Below are positions 24,942 to 32,952 of a stretch of DNA of 32,952 bases, in pieces (positions within the stretch are counted from its first letter, which is position 1; every line of letters begins with the position of its first letter). The stretch is from positions 1-32,952 of the forward strand of contig JAQIBX010000084.1 in NCBI GenBank assembly GCA_027858895.1, in the 5' to 3' direction. The notes under the pieces were generated by a model. That model was not told where the DNA came from. It did no database searches and worked only from the letters and a program-made list of their open reading frames with translations. The translations under genes and the position numbers were made by a program. This stretch comes from Desulfuromusa sp. (GTDB lineage: Bacteria; Desulfobacterota; Desulfuromonadia; Desulfuromonadales; Geopsychrobacteraceae).

Positions 24942-25349
24942 ATGTTCTGGTTTATTGTTCTGTTATTGGTCGTTGGTGCCGGGTTCTATTTTTATCAGAA
25001 AATGATGACGATTGAGCGGGAGGTTCGTGCCGAACAAGAAATGGAAAAGGTACAGACTCCGGCGGCACAAGAGCCTAAAAAACAGCAGGAGAAAATCCCT
25101 AAAGCTACGGTGTTTGATGCTGGAAATAGTTTAGCTGCAGTTGTCCCTGAGACATCAGATCCCACGACTTTAAAGGGGGCGGTTCTTGCTGAAGTGACCA
25201 AACAAGCAGGGATGAAACAGACTGAACTGTACCCGCTTTTTGCGGAGACAAGCAAAAAACAACTCCAGCATTTGCTTAAAGAGATGGCTGATGACGGAAT
25301 ATTAAGACGGGAAAAACAGGGCAGCAGTTATTTGCTTTATCCAGCATAA
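24942..25349 (+). CDS. Membrane-anchored winged-helix-like protein
   Basis: A 135-residue protein. One N-terminal membrane segment (FWFIVLLLVVGAGFYFY) is followed by a charged, Glu/Lys/Gln-rich linker (~20-60). A C-terminal domain (~78-135) has the pattern of a winged helix: three helices (LKGAVLAEVTKQ, KQTELYPLF, KKQLQHLLKEMADDGIL) and a short hairpin (LRREKQGSSYLLYP). It resembles the wHTH seen in small regulators, but I cannot name the family. GGAGG lies upstream of ATG. It probably forms an operon with the zinc-ribbon gene and perhaps with the Cas6-like gene. A hairpin follows directly after the stop. Confidence 0.72.
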   Translation: MFWFIVLLLVVGAGFYFYQKMMTIEREVRAEQEMEKVQTPAAQEPKKQQEKIPKATVFDAGNSLAAVVPETSDPTTLKGAVLAEVTKQAGMKQTELYPLFAETSKKQLQHLLKEMADDGILRREKQGSSYLLYPA

Positions 25350-25383
25350 AAAAACTGAGGACGGAATTCAATTCCGTCCTCAG
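25348..25383 (-). terminator. Terminator between eno and the winged-helix gene
   Basis: A perfect 13-bp stem (25355-25367 with 25371-25383) with a TCA loop. On the minus strand it is followed by seven T (complement of 25348-25354), so it terminates eno. It may also stop plus-strand transcription, where a weaker T stretch follows at 25389-25392. Confidence 0.88.
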
Positions 25384-25390
25384 CAGGGTT

Positions 25391-26695
<1,305 letters not shown>

Positions 26696-26823
26696 TCAGG
26701 TGTAAAAAGTTATCGTCCTGGCTGCAAAGTCAGGATCGACGAAGTGTAAAAATACAGAGTCAATAGTAACATACGTTTGATCGATGTGAACGGTTTTTTC
26801 GACTCCAAATGGTTACGGATAAA

Positions 26824-27891
26824 ATGACTAAAGTGCAACTAAGTATCATTGTTCCGATTCTTAATGAACGTTCTCAATTGCCGGATTTTTTTGCAAATTT
26901 GAGCACTCAGCATGATATCAATCTAGAACTGGTGGTGTGTGATGGTGGGTCAGGCGATGGCAGTTGGGAATGGCTGCAACAACAGCATCCCGATTGGGCA
27001 GAATTGAAAGTCATTCAATGCCTGGCAGGACGTGGTCGTCAGTTGAATACTGGTACCGAAGCCGCAACTGGTGAATGGTTGTTATTTCTGCATGTTGATA
27101 GCCGTTTTACCGATTCGTTGGCACTGAACAACGGATTAGATCATCTGTCCCGGAGCGGGAGTAAAAATGTCGCAGGACATTTTGCCTTGAAGTTCTGTCG
27201 AGAAGCTAATTCTTTTCCAGGTGGTTATTATTTTTATGAATGGAAAGCACGCTTGGGACGCCCGGAAACCATTCATGGTGATCAGGGGTTCTTTCTTCAT
27301 CGATATTTGCTGGAACGAGTTGGCAACTTTTGTGAAGATCTTCCCGCGATGGAAGATACCGATTTCGCAGAGCGACTGCGACTAGCGGGACAGTGGCAAT
27401 TGCTGCCTGCCGAAATCAGCACTTCGGCACGCCGTTTTGAGACAGAAGGTCTCTGGCAGCGACAGTTGCTCGGCTCCTTGATCATGTGCTTCAGAACCAT
27501 CGGGTGGAATCAATTCTTTGAGATGGCCCCAGATATTTATCGTCAACAGCAAAACAGCGAAAAACTACTGGTACACCCTTTTTTTCAGTTGATCAGAAGG
27601 CTGATGCATGAATTGCCCGTAAAGGAACGTTGGGCAATCTGGTGGCAGGGTGGTTGCTATATCCGTCAGCATGCCTGGCAGTTGTTTTTTGCTGTCGATG
27701 CGCAGCGTGCGTTGCGTAAAAGTTTGCCGGTTGGAACAGGCAATTGTCGCTGGCTTAACTTTTTTGAGCCGATTTACAATTTTTTAACAGATAATCCGCT
27801 GGGTCGATTATGTGCAACTGTCTTGTTACGGAGCTGGTTTGAAATAACCGCTTTGTGGCTAGCCAGGAAAGAAAAGAAGACAGTCGCATAG
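26824..27891 (+). CDS. Family 2 glycosyltransferase, TIGR04283-like, with C-terminal extension
   Basis: A 355-residue protein. The first ~225 residues are a GT-A fold resembling TIGR04283: [28 protein letters not shown], the family hallmark [27 protein letters not shown] (the DxD-like HVDSR), and [19 protein letters not shown] with [15 protein letters not shown]04283 members are described as arsenosugar-related glycosyltransferases, but that role is not shown for most; no arsenic genes are nearby. About 130 further residues (from '[18 protein letters not shown]') are not part of the usual domain and look helical with one hydrophobic segment. ATG 26824 is chosen (GGA eight bases upstream); ATG 26809 would add five residues. 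ahcY follows. Confidence 0.8.
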   Translation: MTKVQLSIIVPILNERSQLPDFFANLSTQHDINLELVVCDGGSGDGSWEWLQQQHPDWAELKVIQCLAGRGRQLNTGTEAATGEWLLFLHVDSRFTDSLALNNGLDHLSRSGSKNVAGHFALKFCREANSFPGGYYFYEWKARLGRPETIHGDQGFFLHRYLLERVGNFCEDLPAMEDTDFAERLRLAGQWQLLPAEISTSARRFETEGLWQRQLLGSLIMCFRTIGWNQFFEMAPDIYRQQQNSEKLLVHPFFQLIRRLMHELPVKERWAIWWQGGCYIRQHAWQLFFAVDAQRALRKSLPVGTGNCRWLNFFEPIYNFLTDNPLGRLCATVLLRSWFEITALWLARKEKKTVA

Positions 27892-27973
27892 CTTTCGTAT
27901 GGCTTGTTTGTCAATGGCAGATTATGCTAAACAGGTTTTTCGTGAATTCAGATTTTGTCAAAGGAGAAATACA

Positions 27974-29413
27974 GTGTCAAATTTTACTGATTTTAAAGTG
28001 AAAGACCTTTCGTTGTCAGAGTGGGGTCGTAAAGAAATTCTGCTCGCTCAAGTTGAAATGCCTGGATTAATGGCTTTGCGCGAAGAGTATGCTGGCCAAT
28101 ATCCACTGAAAGGTGCGCGAATTTCTGGTTCTCTGCATATGACAATCCAGACAGCTGTTCTGATTGAAACCTTGATCGAACTGGGGGCAGACGTACGTTG
28201 GTGTTCATGCAATATTTTTTCTACCCAGGATCATGCTGCAGCTGCAGTTGCCGTCGGTCCCAAGGGGACGATAGCAGATCCACAAGGTATTCCGGTTTAT
28301 GCCTGGAAAGGGGAGACTCTGGAAGAATACTGGTGGTGTACCGAACAAGCATTGACCTGGCTGAACGGGGAATATCCCAATATGATCCTCGATGATGGCG
28401 GTGATGCCACCATGTTTGTGTTGAAGGGGAACGAATGGGAGAACTCGAGCCTTCCTGAAGTTTCTGATGCGGATCCTGAAGATTGGTTCGAGTTGGTCAA
28501 GGCCCTGGGAAGATCAATTGCTGCAACGCCAGGCAAATGGACTCAGACGGCTGCTTCGATCATCGGAGTGACTGAAGAGACGACGACCGGCGTCCATCGT
28601 CTTTACCAGATGGAAGAAGAGGGCAGCTTGTTGTTCCCGGCAATGAACGTTAACGACGCGGTGACCAAGTCGAAATTCGACAATGTCTACGGCTGTCGCC
28701 ATTCTCTGGTCGATGGCATCATGCGTGCGACCGATGTGATGATCTCGGGTAAAGTTGCCGTTATCTGTGGCTATGGTGATGTCGGGAAGGGTTGCTGTCA
28801 GTCGTTACGGGGTCAAGGCGCCCGGGTGATTGTGACGGAAATCGACCCAATCTGTGCTTTGCAGGCATTGATGGAGGGTTATGAAGTCAAGCGGGTGGAG
28901 GATGTGCTTGATTACGCCGATATTTACGTAACAACCACAGGGAATAAGCATGTCATCACTCTAGAGCATATGCGGCAGATGAAAAACAATGCCATCGTTG
29001 GTAATATTGGTCACTTCGATAACGAAATAGAAATGATTGCCGTTGAAAGAGATTCTTCGGTCATAAGGGAAAATATTAAACCGCAAGTTGATCGTTGGCT
29101 TTTCGAGGATGGCCATGGGGTTATTGTGCTGGCCGAAGGGCGTTTGCTGAACCTGGGTTGCGCGACCGGTCACCCAAGCTTTGTTATGTCCAACTCATTT
29201 ACCAATCAGGTCATGGCCCAAATTGAATTATTTAATCAACCCGATAACTATGAAAATAAAGTTTATGTCTTGCCGAAGCTGCTTGATGAAAAAGTAGCAA
29301 GGCTGCATTTGGATAAATTGGGTGCTAAATTGACGGTATTGACAGATGAACAATCAAAATATCTGGGTGTGCCAACCACCGGACCTTATAAGCCGGATAC
29401 CTATCGGTACTGA
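27974..29413 (+). CDS. ahcY: Adenosylhomocysteinase
   Basis: A 479-residue enzyme hydrolysing S-adenosylhomocysteine to adenosine and homocysteine, which relieves product inhibition of methyltransferases. Motifs: [51 protein letters not shown], the NAD loop [39 protein letters not shown], the bacterial insertion that places the length near 480, and the C-terminal KPDTYRY with the conserved Lys and Tyr that contact NAD of the neighbouring subunit. The start is GTG 27974 with AAGGAG seven bases upstream; the longer in-frame start at 27899 adds 25 unconserved residues. A long hairpin separates it from convergent lptG. Confidence 0.98.
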   Translation: MSNFTDFKVKDLSLSEWGRKEILLAQVEMPGLMALREEYAGQYPLKGARISGSLHMTIQTAVLIETLIELGADVRWCSCNIFSTQDHAAAAVAVGPKGTIADPQGIPVYAWKGETLEEYWWCTEQALTWLNGEYPNMILDDGGDATMFVLKGNEWENSSLPEVSDADPEDWFELVKALGRSIAATPGKWTQTAASIIGVTEETTTGVHRLYQMEEEGSLLFPAMNVNDAVTKSKFDNVYGCRHSLVDGIMRATDVMISGKVAVICGYGDVGKGCCQSLRGQGARVIVTEIDPICALQALMEGYEVKRVEDVLDYADIYVTTTGNKHVITLEHMRQMKNNAIVGNIGHFDNEIEMIAVERDSSVIRENIKPQVDRWLFEDGHGVIVLAEGRLLNLGCATGHPSFVMSNSFTNQVMAQIELFNQPDNYENKVYVLPKLLDEKVARLHLDKLGAKLTVLTDEQSKYLGVPTTGPYKPDTYRY

Positions 29414-29432
29414 AAATTTTCTACAAAAATGG

Positions 29433-29476
29433 TTAAGCAGGAAAGCCCCGGCATTGTCCGGGGCTTTCCTGCTTAA
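29433..29476. terminator. Bidirectional hairpin between ahcY and lptG
   Basis: A perfect 19-bp inverted repeat (29433-29451 with 29458-29476) with a CATTGT loop between two convergent genes. The T-runs on either side are weak or absent, but the position and stability suggest termination of both. Confidence 0.8.
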
Positions 29477-29482
29477 TAATGG

Positions 29483-30565
29483 TTATTCTTTCACATTCAG
29501 TAGCAGCCATATCCCCAACAGAAAAAAGATAAAATTTGTCGTCCATGCCGCCAATAGTGGTGGTAGGGCGTTCGAATAGCCGAAGGCGGTCACAAGCGAT
29601 TGGATAATAAAATAGACAACTCCGATTCCCAGGCTGAGCCCGATACCCAAGGCGATATTACTGTTCCTTCCTCTTTGTAGCGCGAAAGGAACCCCTAAAA
29701 ATCCCATAATCAAACAGGTAAAAGGCATCGCTATCCGGTTGTGCATGTCGACCCGTTGTCGAGTTGAATCGTAGCCTTCCTGCGCCAGTTTTTTCGCCAT
29801 AGTAGAGAGTTGTCGAAAACTCAACTCATTATTTAGATTCTCCTGACCAGAAAAATCTTCCGGTGCCCTATCGAGATTAAGTGCCATATTTTTAAGATCA
29901 TGCACCTTAACCATGTCGCCAGATTTAGAATCAAAAATCCTTTCAATCAGGACTGACGTTTGCCAGGTTCCGTTCTCATAGTTTGCAAGGGCTGTTTCCT
30001 GCCTTTTTTCGATTTTTTGATGATCATCAAAAGTAAAGATTATGACCCCTTGCAATTGTTGTTTTTGTGGGTTTGCCACTGCGATGTTGATAATTCGGTT
30101 GTTGCTGCGGTACCAGATTTCATTTCGGGTTAGTTGACCTTGCTCTTTTCCTTTCAGCTTTACTTCTAAAAGATAGTTAAGTTGTTTGTTATTCCAGGGA
30201 AGAGCAAATTCGTTTACCAATAAAAGCAGAAACGAAAGTAACAGCGCTAATGACATCAATGGGAGCACGATCTGCCAAAGGCTGATTCCGCAGGCGCGCA
30301 GGGCAGTGACTTCATTGGTTCGGCTGAGACCTCCGAGAGTTAGGACCATGGTTGTCAGGATTGCCAGAGGCAGAATTTGGACAAATATAAAAGGAATACT
30401 GTTGGTCAGGTAAGTGAAGTAGTCCCAGAGGGCTGCTTTGTGGTCAATAAAATCATCGACTTTTTCAAAAAAGTCGACCAACAAGTAGATACCAATAAAA
30501 GCAGCTACGCATAGCGATAGAATACGGATGAAATGTATTAACAGGAACCGGTTGAGAATTTTCAT
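29483..30565 (-). CDS. lptG: LPS export ABC transporter permease LptG
   Basis: A 360-residue YjgP/YjgQ-family permease. Membrane segments lie at both ends (LLIHFIRILSLCVAAFIGIYLLVDFFEK, then FIFVQILPLAILTTMVLTLGGLSRTNEVTALRACGISLWQIVLPL) with a periplasmic beta-jellyroll domain between and three C-terminal segments (IAMPFTCLIMGFLGVPFALQRGRNSNIALGIGLSLGIGVVYFI). 'TNEVTALRACGIS' is the coupling helix contacting LptB. It extracts LPS from the inner membrane in the LptB2FG complex. ATG 30565 overlaps the lptF stop by ATGA, so translation is probably coupled. Confidence 0.95.
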   Translation of the reverse strand: MKILNRFLLIHFIRILSLCVAAFIGIYLLVDFFEKVDDFIDHKAALWDYFTYLTNSIPFIFVQILPLAILTTMVLTLGGLSRTNEVTALRACGISLWQIVLPLMSLALLLSFLLLLVNEFALPWNNKQLNYLLEVKLKGKEQGQLTRNEIWYRSNNRIINIAVANPQKQQLQGVIIFTFDDHQKIEKRQETALANYENGTWQTSVLIERIFDSKSGDMVKVHDLKNMALNLDRAPEDFSGQENLNNELSFRQLSTMAKKLAQEGYDSTRQRVDMHNRIAMPFTCLIMGFLGVPFALQRGRNSNIALGIGLSLGIGVVYFIIQSLVTAFGYSNALPPLLAAWTTNFIFFLLGIWLLLNVKE

Positions 30566-31752
30566 GAATCCTCTCCGGGCTTGGTGGAACCAGAGCGCAA
30601 TCGTTTCAATAGTCGCTGAGGAAAATTGAACAATTGAAGTGGTTTTTCAACCGCGGCACGATGCAGAAACCAGGATCCCCCAAGTAAAAAACAGAGATTA
30701 GGCAGCCAGAGAATAACAGCTGCTGGTACGAACCCTCCCTCAGCAATGGTGCCGGCGAAACTCAATAGCACGTAATAGACCAGAAAAATCATCAGAGCCA
30801 GAGAAAATCCAGCCCCCTTGCCAGAGCGCTGGGATTGTAATCCCAGAGGGATGCCAACTAGAACCAGCACTAAAGGAGCAAATGCAATAACAATACGTTC
30901 ATGTTTTTCTGTCTGATAATAAAAACGAGACCTGTCTTTAGTCGCTTTATCGATGGCAAGGTTCAACTCTCTCCAAGACAGCTCACCCCGTGAGCGATGA
31001 CGTTCTTGGTTCCCTTTTAGTTGACCACCAACATCAAGATTAATATCGTAATTAGTAAAGCGGATAATCTGATAGGTCGCATGTTTTTCTCCAGTAGGCC
31101 GCCGGTGAATATTGCCATTGCTAAGTCGTAGCGTCAGGCTGTATTGATTTGGGTCGGAAATGAAACGACCTTGCTGCGCAGTAATGGTTGCAGGCGTTTC
31201 CCCTTCACGCTCATCGGAAATAAAAACATCCTGCATGATTCCACGGTTATCATCCATGCCACGGGCATAGAGAACGATGCCGTTAAATTCATCATTAAAT
31301 ATTCCCGGTTTAACACTGACACTGGCACTGCTGGCAGCAATCTGAAACAGTTGACTGCGAAAGGCGGTTTTGCTGGCTGGTTCTATGCTGGTGGTGATCC
31401 ATGCGGTCAGTAAGCTGAAAAAAAATGCCAGGAGAAAAACCGGTTTCACGAGGTTGTAAAGGCTGATTCCGGATGCTTTGAGAGCGATAAACTCGCTGTC
31501 GGCAGAAAAGCGCCCAAATGCCAGAAGGATACCTAATAAAAAAGAGAGGGGGATGGTGACACTAAAAAATGTTGGTAGCAGGTAGCTGAAAAGCTGCAGG
31601 ATTTTTGCTGCTGGCATCCCCTTATTGATGACAAGTTCAGCAAGTCGAGGGATTTTCCCCATCAATAGAACAAAGGTAAAAATCAGTAAGCTTAAAAGGG
31701 TCGGAACACTGATTTCCTTAAGTATATAGCGATGAATACGTAGGCTTGACAT
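30562..31752 (-). CDS. lptF: LPS export ABC transporter permease LptF
   Basis: A 396-residue YjgP/YjgQ-family permease, first gene of the lptFG pair. It has the N-terminal IHRYILKEISVPTLLSLLIFTFVLL segment, SFLLGILLAFGRFSADSEFIALKASGISLYNLV (coupling helix), a periplasmic jellyroll (~130-270), and C-terminal membrane segments (IAFAPLVLVLVGIPLGLQSQRSGKGAGFSLALMIFLVYYVL). With LptG and the LptB ATPase it drives LPS transport. ATG 31752 has no obvious Shine-Dalgarno, so the start is less certain. Divergent from rpsB. Confidence 0.95.
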   Translation of the reverse strand: MSSLRIHRYILKEISVPTLLSLLIFTFVLLMGKIPRLAELVINKGMPAAKILQLFSYLLPTFFSVTIPLSFLLGILLAFGRFSADSEFIALKASGISLYNLVKPVFLLAFFFSLLTAWITTSIEPASKTAFRSQLFQIAASSASVSVKPGIFNDEFNGIVLYARGMDDNRGIMQDVFISDEREGETPATITAQQGRFISDPNQYSLTLRLSNGNIHRRPTGEKHATYQIIRFTNYDINLDVGGQLKGNQERHRSRGELSWRELNLAIDKATKDRSRFYYQTEKHERIVIAFAPLVLVLVGIPLGLQSQRSGKGAGFSLALMIFLVYYVLLSFAGTIAEGGFVPAAVILWLPNLCFLLGGSWFLHRAAVEKPLQLFNFPQRLLKRLRSGSTKPGEDS

Positions 31753-31857
31753 GGAGGCGTATGTTAGTACGCTAGCTTGATCCTGTAAACTCTCTTTTTT
31801 ACTAGAAAATGAGTTGTTTTCCGGTGATTTAATGGTTTGTGGCCCATGCTTTTTGTC

Positions 31858-31887
31858 TTGCTTGAGTCACTGGAGTAGTGTTATATG
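31858..31887 (+). promoter_or_regulatory. Candidate promoter of rpsB
   Basis: TTGCTT (31858-31863) and TATATG (31882-31887) with an 18-base spacer. It would give a leader of about 115 bases, which contains a small GGTC/GACC hairpin. S2 leaders are autoregulated in some bacteria; I see no clear match to a described S2-binding motif here. Confidence 0.4.
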
Positions 31888-32008
31888 TTCGCAGTTAATC
31901 AAATCACACGCTTCAGGATTCGGACAGGATGGTTCTCGGTCAAAGATTGAGACCTGCCGAAGAGGATCGGGGCGGAGGAACTAAACCAAGCTCTAAGGAG
32001 AAACAAAA

Positions 32009-32952
32009 ATGGCACAAATCACCATGAAACAAATGCTTGAAGCCGGCGTACACTTTGGTCATCAGACCAAGCGCTGGAACCCCAAAATGAAACCCTATAT
32101 CTTTGGTGCGCGCAACGGTATCTACATAATTGATCTACAGAAAACCGTACGTTATTTCAGAACTGCTCATCAATTTATTCAGGATACAGTCGCTAACGGC
32201 GATAAGGTTTTGTTTGTTGGGACCAAGAAACAGGCACAAGACGCTATCAAAGAAGAATCTCTGCGCTCTGACCAGTTTTTTGTCAATAATCGTTGGTTGG
32301 GCGGGATGTTGACCAACTTTACCACAATTAAAGCGAGTATTGATCGCCTGAAAAAAATTGAAGCAATGGTGGCAGATGGCACTATTGAGCAGTACACTAA
32401 AAAGGAAGCTCTGGAGCTTGAGCGTCAGCGCGAAAAGCTGGAGAAGAACCTTGGCGGAATCAAGAATATGACCAAATTGCCCGGCGCCATTTTTATCATC
32501 GATCCTAAAAAGGAGGGGATTGCGGTTCAGGAAGCAAATAAGCTTGGTATCCCAGTGGTTGCCGTGGTTGACACCAATTGTGATCCGGACAATATCGATT
32601 ATGTTATTCCGGGTAATGATGATGCAATTCGCGCAATTCGTTTATTTGCGTCACAGATGGCGGAAGCCTGTGTGGAAGGTGACCAGTTGCGCAAGGATAA
32701 GAAGCAAACTGCAGCAGAAGGCAAGGATGAGCCGGTTGCCTCAGCCCCAGTCGTTGCTCCGAAAAAGAAAGAAAAAGCGGCCCCTGAAGTTGCTAAAACC
32801 CCTGACGTTGCTAAAACCCCTGACGTTGCTGAAACCCCTGAAGTTGCTGAAACCCCTGACGTTGCTGAAACCCCTGAAGTTGCTGAAACCCCTGAAGTTG
32901 CTGAAACCCCTGAAGTTGCTGAAACCCCTGAAGTTGCTGAAACCCCTGAAGT
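32009..32952 (+). CDS. rpsB: 30S ribosomal protein S2, 3' truncated by window end, with repeat extension
   Basis: Open from ATG 32009 (AAGGAG eight bases upstream) to the end of the window, 314 codons plus two bases without a stop. The first ~225 residues are a standard S2: [139 protein letters not shown]2 normally ends at 230-260 residues. Here a Lys-rich linker ([20 protein letters not shown]...PKKKEKAA) leads from residue 259 into tandem hexapeptides such as PEVAET. The total length is unknown. tsf usually follows rpsB but lies outside the window. Confidence 0.97.
   Translation, partial: MAQITMKQMLEAGVHFGHQTKRWNPKMKPYIFGARNGIYIIDLQKTVRYFRTAHQFIQDTVANGDKVLFVGTKKQAQDAIKEESLRSDQFFVNNRWLGGMLTNFTTIKASIDRLKKIEAMVADGTIEQYTKKEALELERQREKLEKNLGGIKNMTKLPGAIFIIDPKKEGIAVQEANKLGIPVVAVVDTNCDPDNIDYVIPGNDDAIRAIRLFASQMAEACVEGDQLRKDKKQTAAEGKDEPVASAPVVAPKKKEKAAPEVAKTPDVAKTPDVAETPEVAETPDVAETPEVAETPEVAETPEVAETPEVAETPE
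32783..32952 (+). repeat. Tandem 18-bp minisatellite within rpsB
   Basis: Nine complete 18-base units (32783-32944) and the start of a tenth reach the window edge. The consensus is CCTGAAGTTGCTGAAACC, with GAC for GAA and AAA for GAA as the only variants, so each unit encodes P-(E/D)-V-A-(E/K)-T. The later units are identical to one another at DNA level, which indicates recent slippage or recombination. The array continues beyond the window. Confidence 0.97.

Noticed and set aside
25348-25383. Palindrome considered as an operator
   Set aside because: It is directly flanked by a T-run on the minus strand after eno and lies between convergent genes, so a terminator explains it.
29433-29476. 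19-bp perfect inverted repeat considered as a mobile-element end
   Set aside because: It is a single hairpin between convergent genes, with no transposase or target duplication; a bidirectional terminator is the simpler reading.
32783-32952. Regularly repeated sequence that might be a CRISPR array
   Set aside because: The units are contiguous 18-mers without spacers and stay in the rpsB reading frame, so this is a coding minisatellite.

Overview
The window looks like chromosome of a Gram-negative deltaproteobacterium, most likely of the Desulfuromonadales/Geobacter type. The evidence is lipoprotein lipoboxes, LptF/LptG and RlpA (outer-membrane and envelope genes), GEMM-I (c-di-GMP) riboswitches in front of a secreted protein, and the general character of the housekeeping proteins. 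This placement is an inference; no 16S or other marker is present. Base composition is moderate by eye and I saw no rRNA, tRNA, insertion sequence, prophage or CRISPR array.

Layout. 1-1521: the end of a WYL-domain regulator and a YceF-type Maf nucleotide pyrophosphatase. 1522-2023: a gene-free 502-base leader holding two GEMM-I riboswitches in series, each followed by its own intrinsic terminator. 2024-6842: the operon they control, a large secreted Ig/cadherin-like repeat protein and a lipoprotein with an SbsA-type Ig domain. 6880-9338 (minus): guaC and a DUF3422 membrane protein. 9603-14925: dnaE, accA and an RlpA lipoprotein. 15198-19322: a cold-shock protein with a structured leader, a 4-oxalocrotonate tautomerase-like protein, a RarD/EamA transporter, an unusual flavin disulfide reductase and a spermidine-synthase-like protein, most separated by strong hairpin terminators. 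19418-21688: tdh-kbl, threonine catabolism to glycine and acetyl-CoA.

21719-25349 is rich in RNA-related genes. On the minus strand tgt is followed by a stand-alone methyltransferase that carries the Hen1 (small-RNA 3'-end 2'-O-methyltransferase) signature. Divergent from tgt is a solitary Cas6-like protein, followed by a perfect 13-bp inverted repeat and two small genes, a zinc-ribbon protein and a membrane-anchored winged-helix-like protein. No other cas genes and no CRISPR array are present.

25391-32952: eno (minus), a TIGR04283-like glycosyltransferase with a long C-terminal extension, ahcY, lptF-lptG (minus), and rpsB running off the window. The rpsB gene carries at least nine tandem in-frame 18-bp units encoding a Pro/Glu/Val/Ala/Thr hexapeptide at the C-terminus of ribosomal protein S2.

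The most interesting points are the double riboswitch-terminator leader, the solo Hen1-like enzyme, the orphan Cas6-like gene with its palindrome, the minisatellite extension of S2, and the disulfide reductase without the usual His/Glu pair but with a Met-rich tail.
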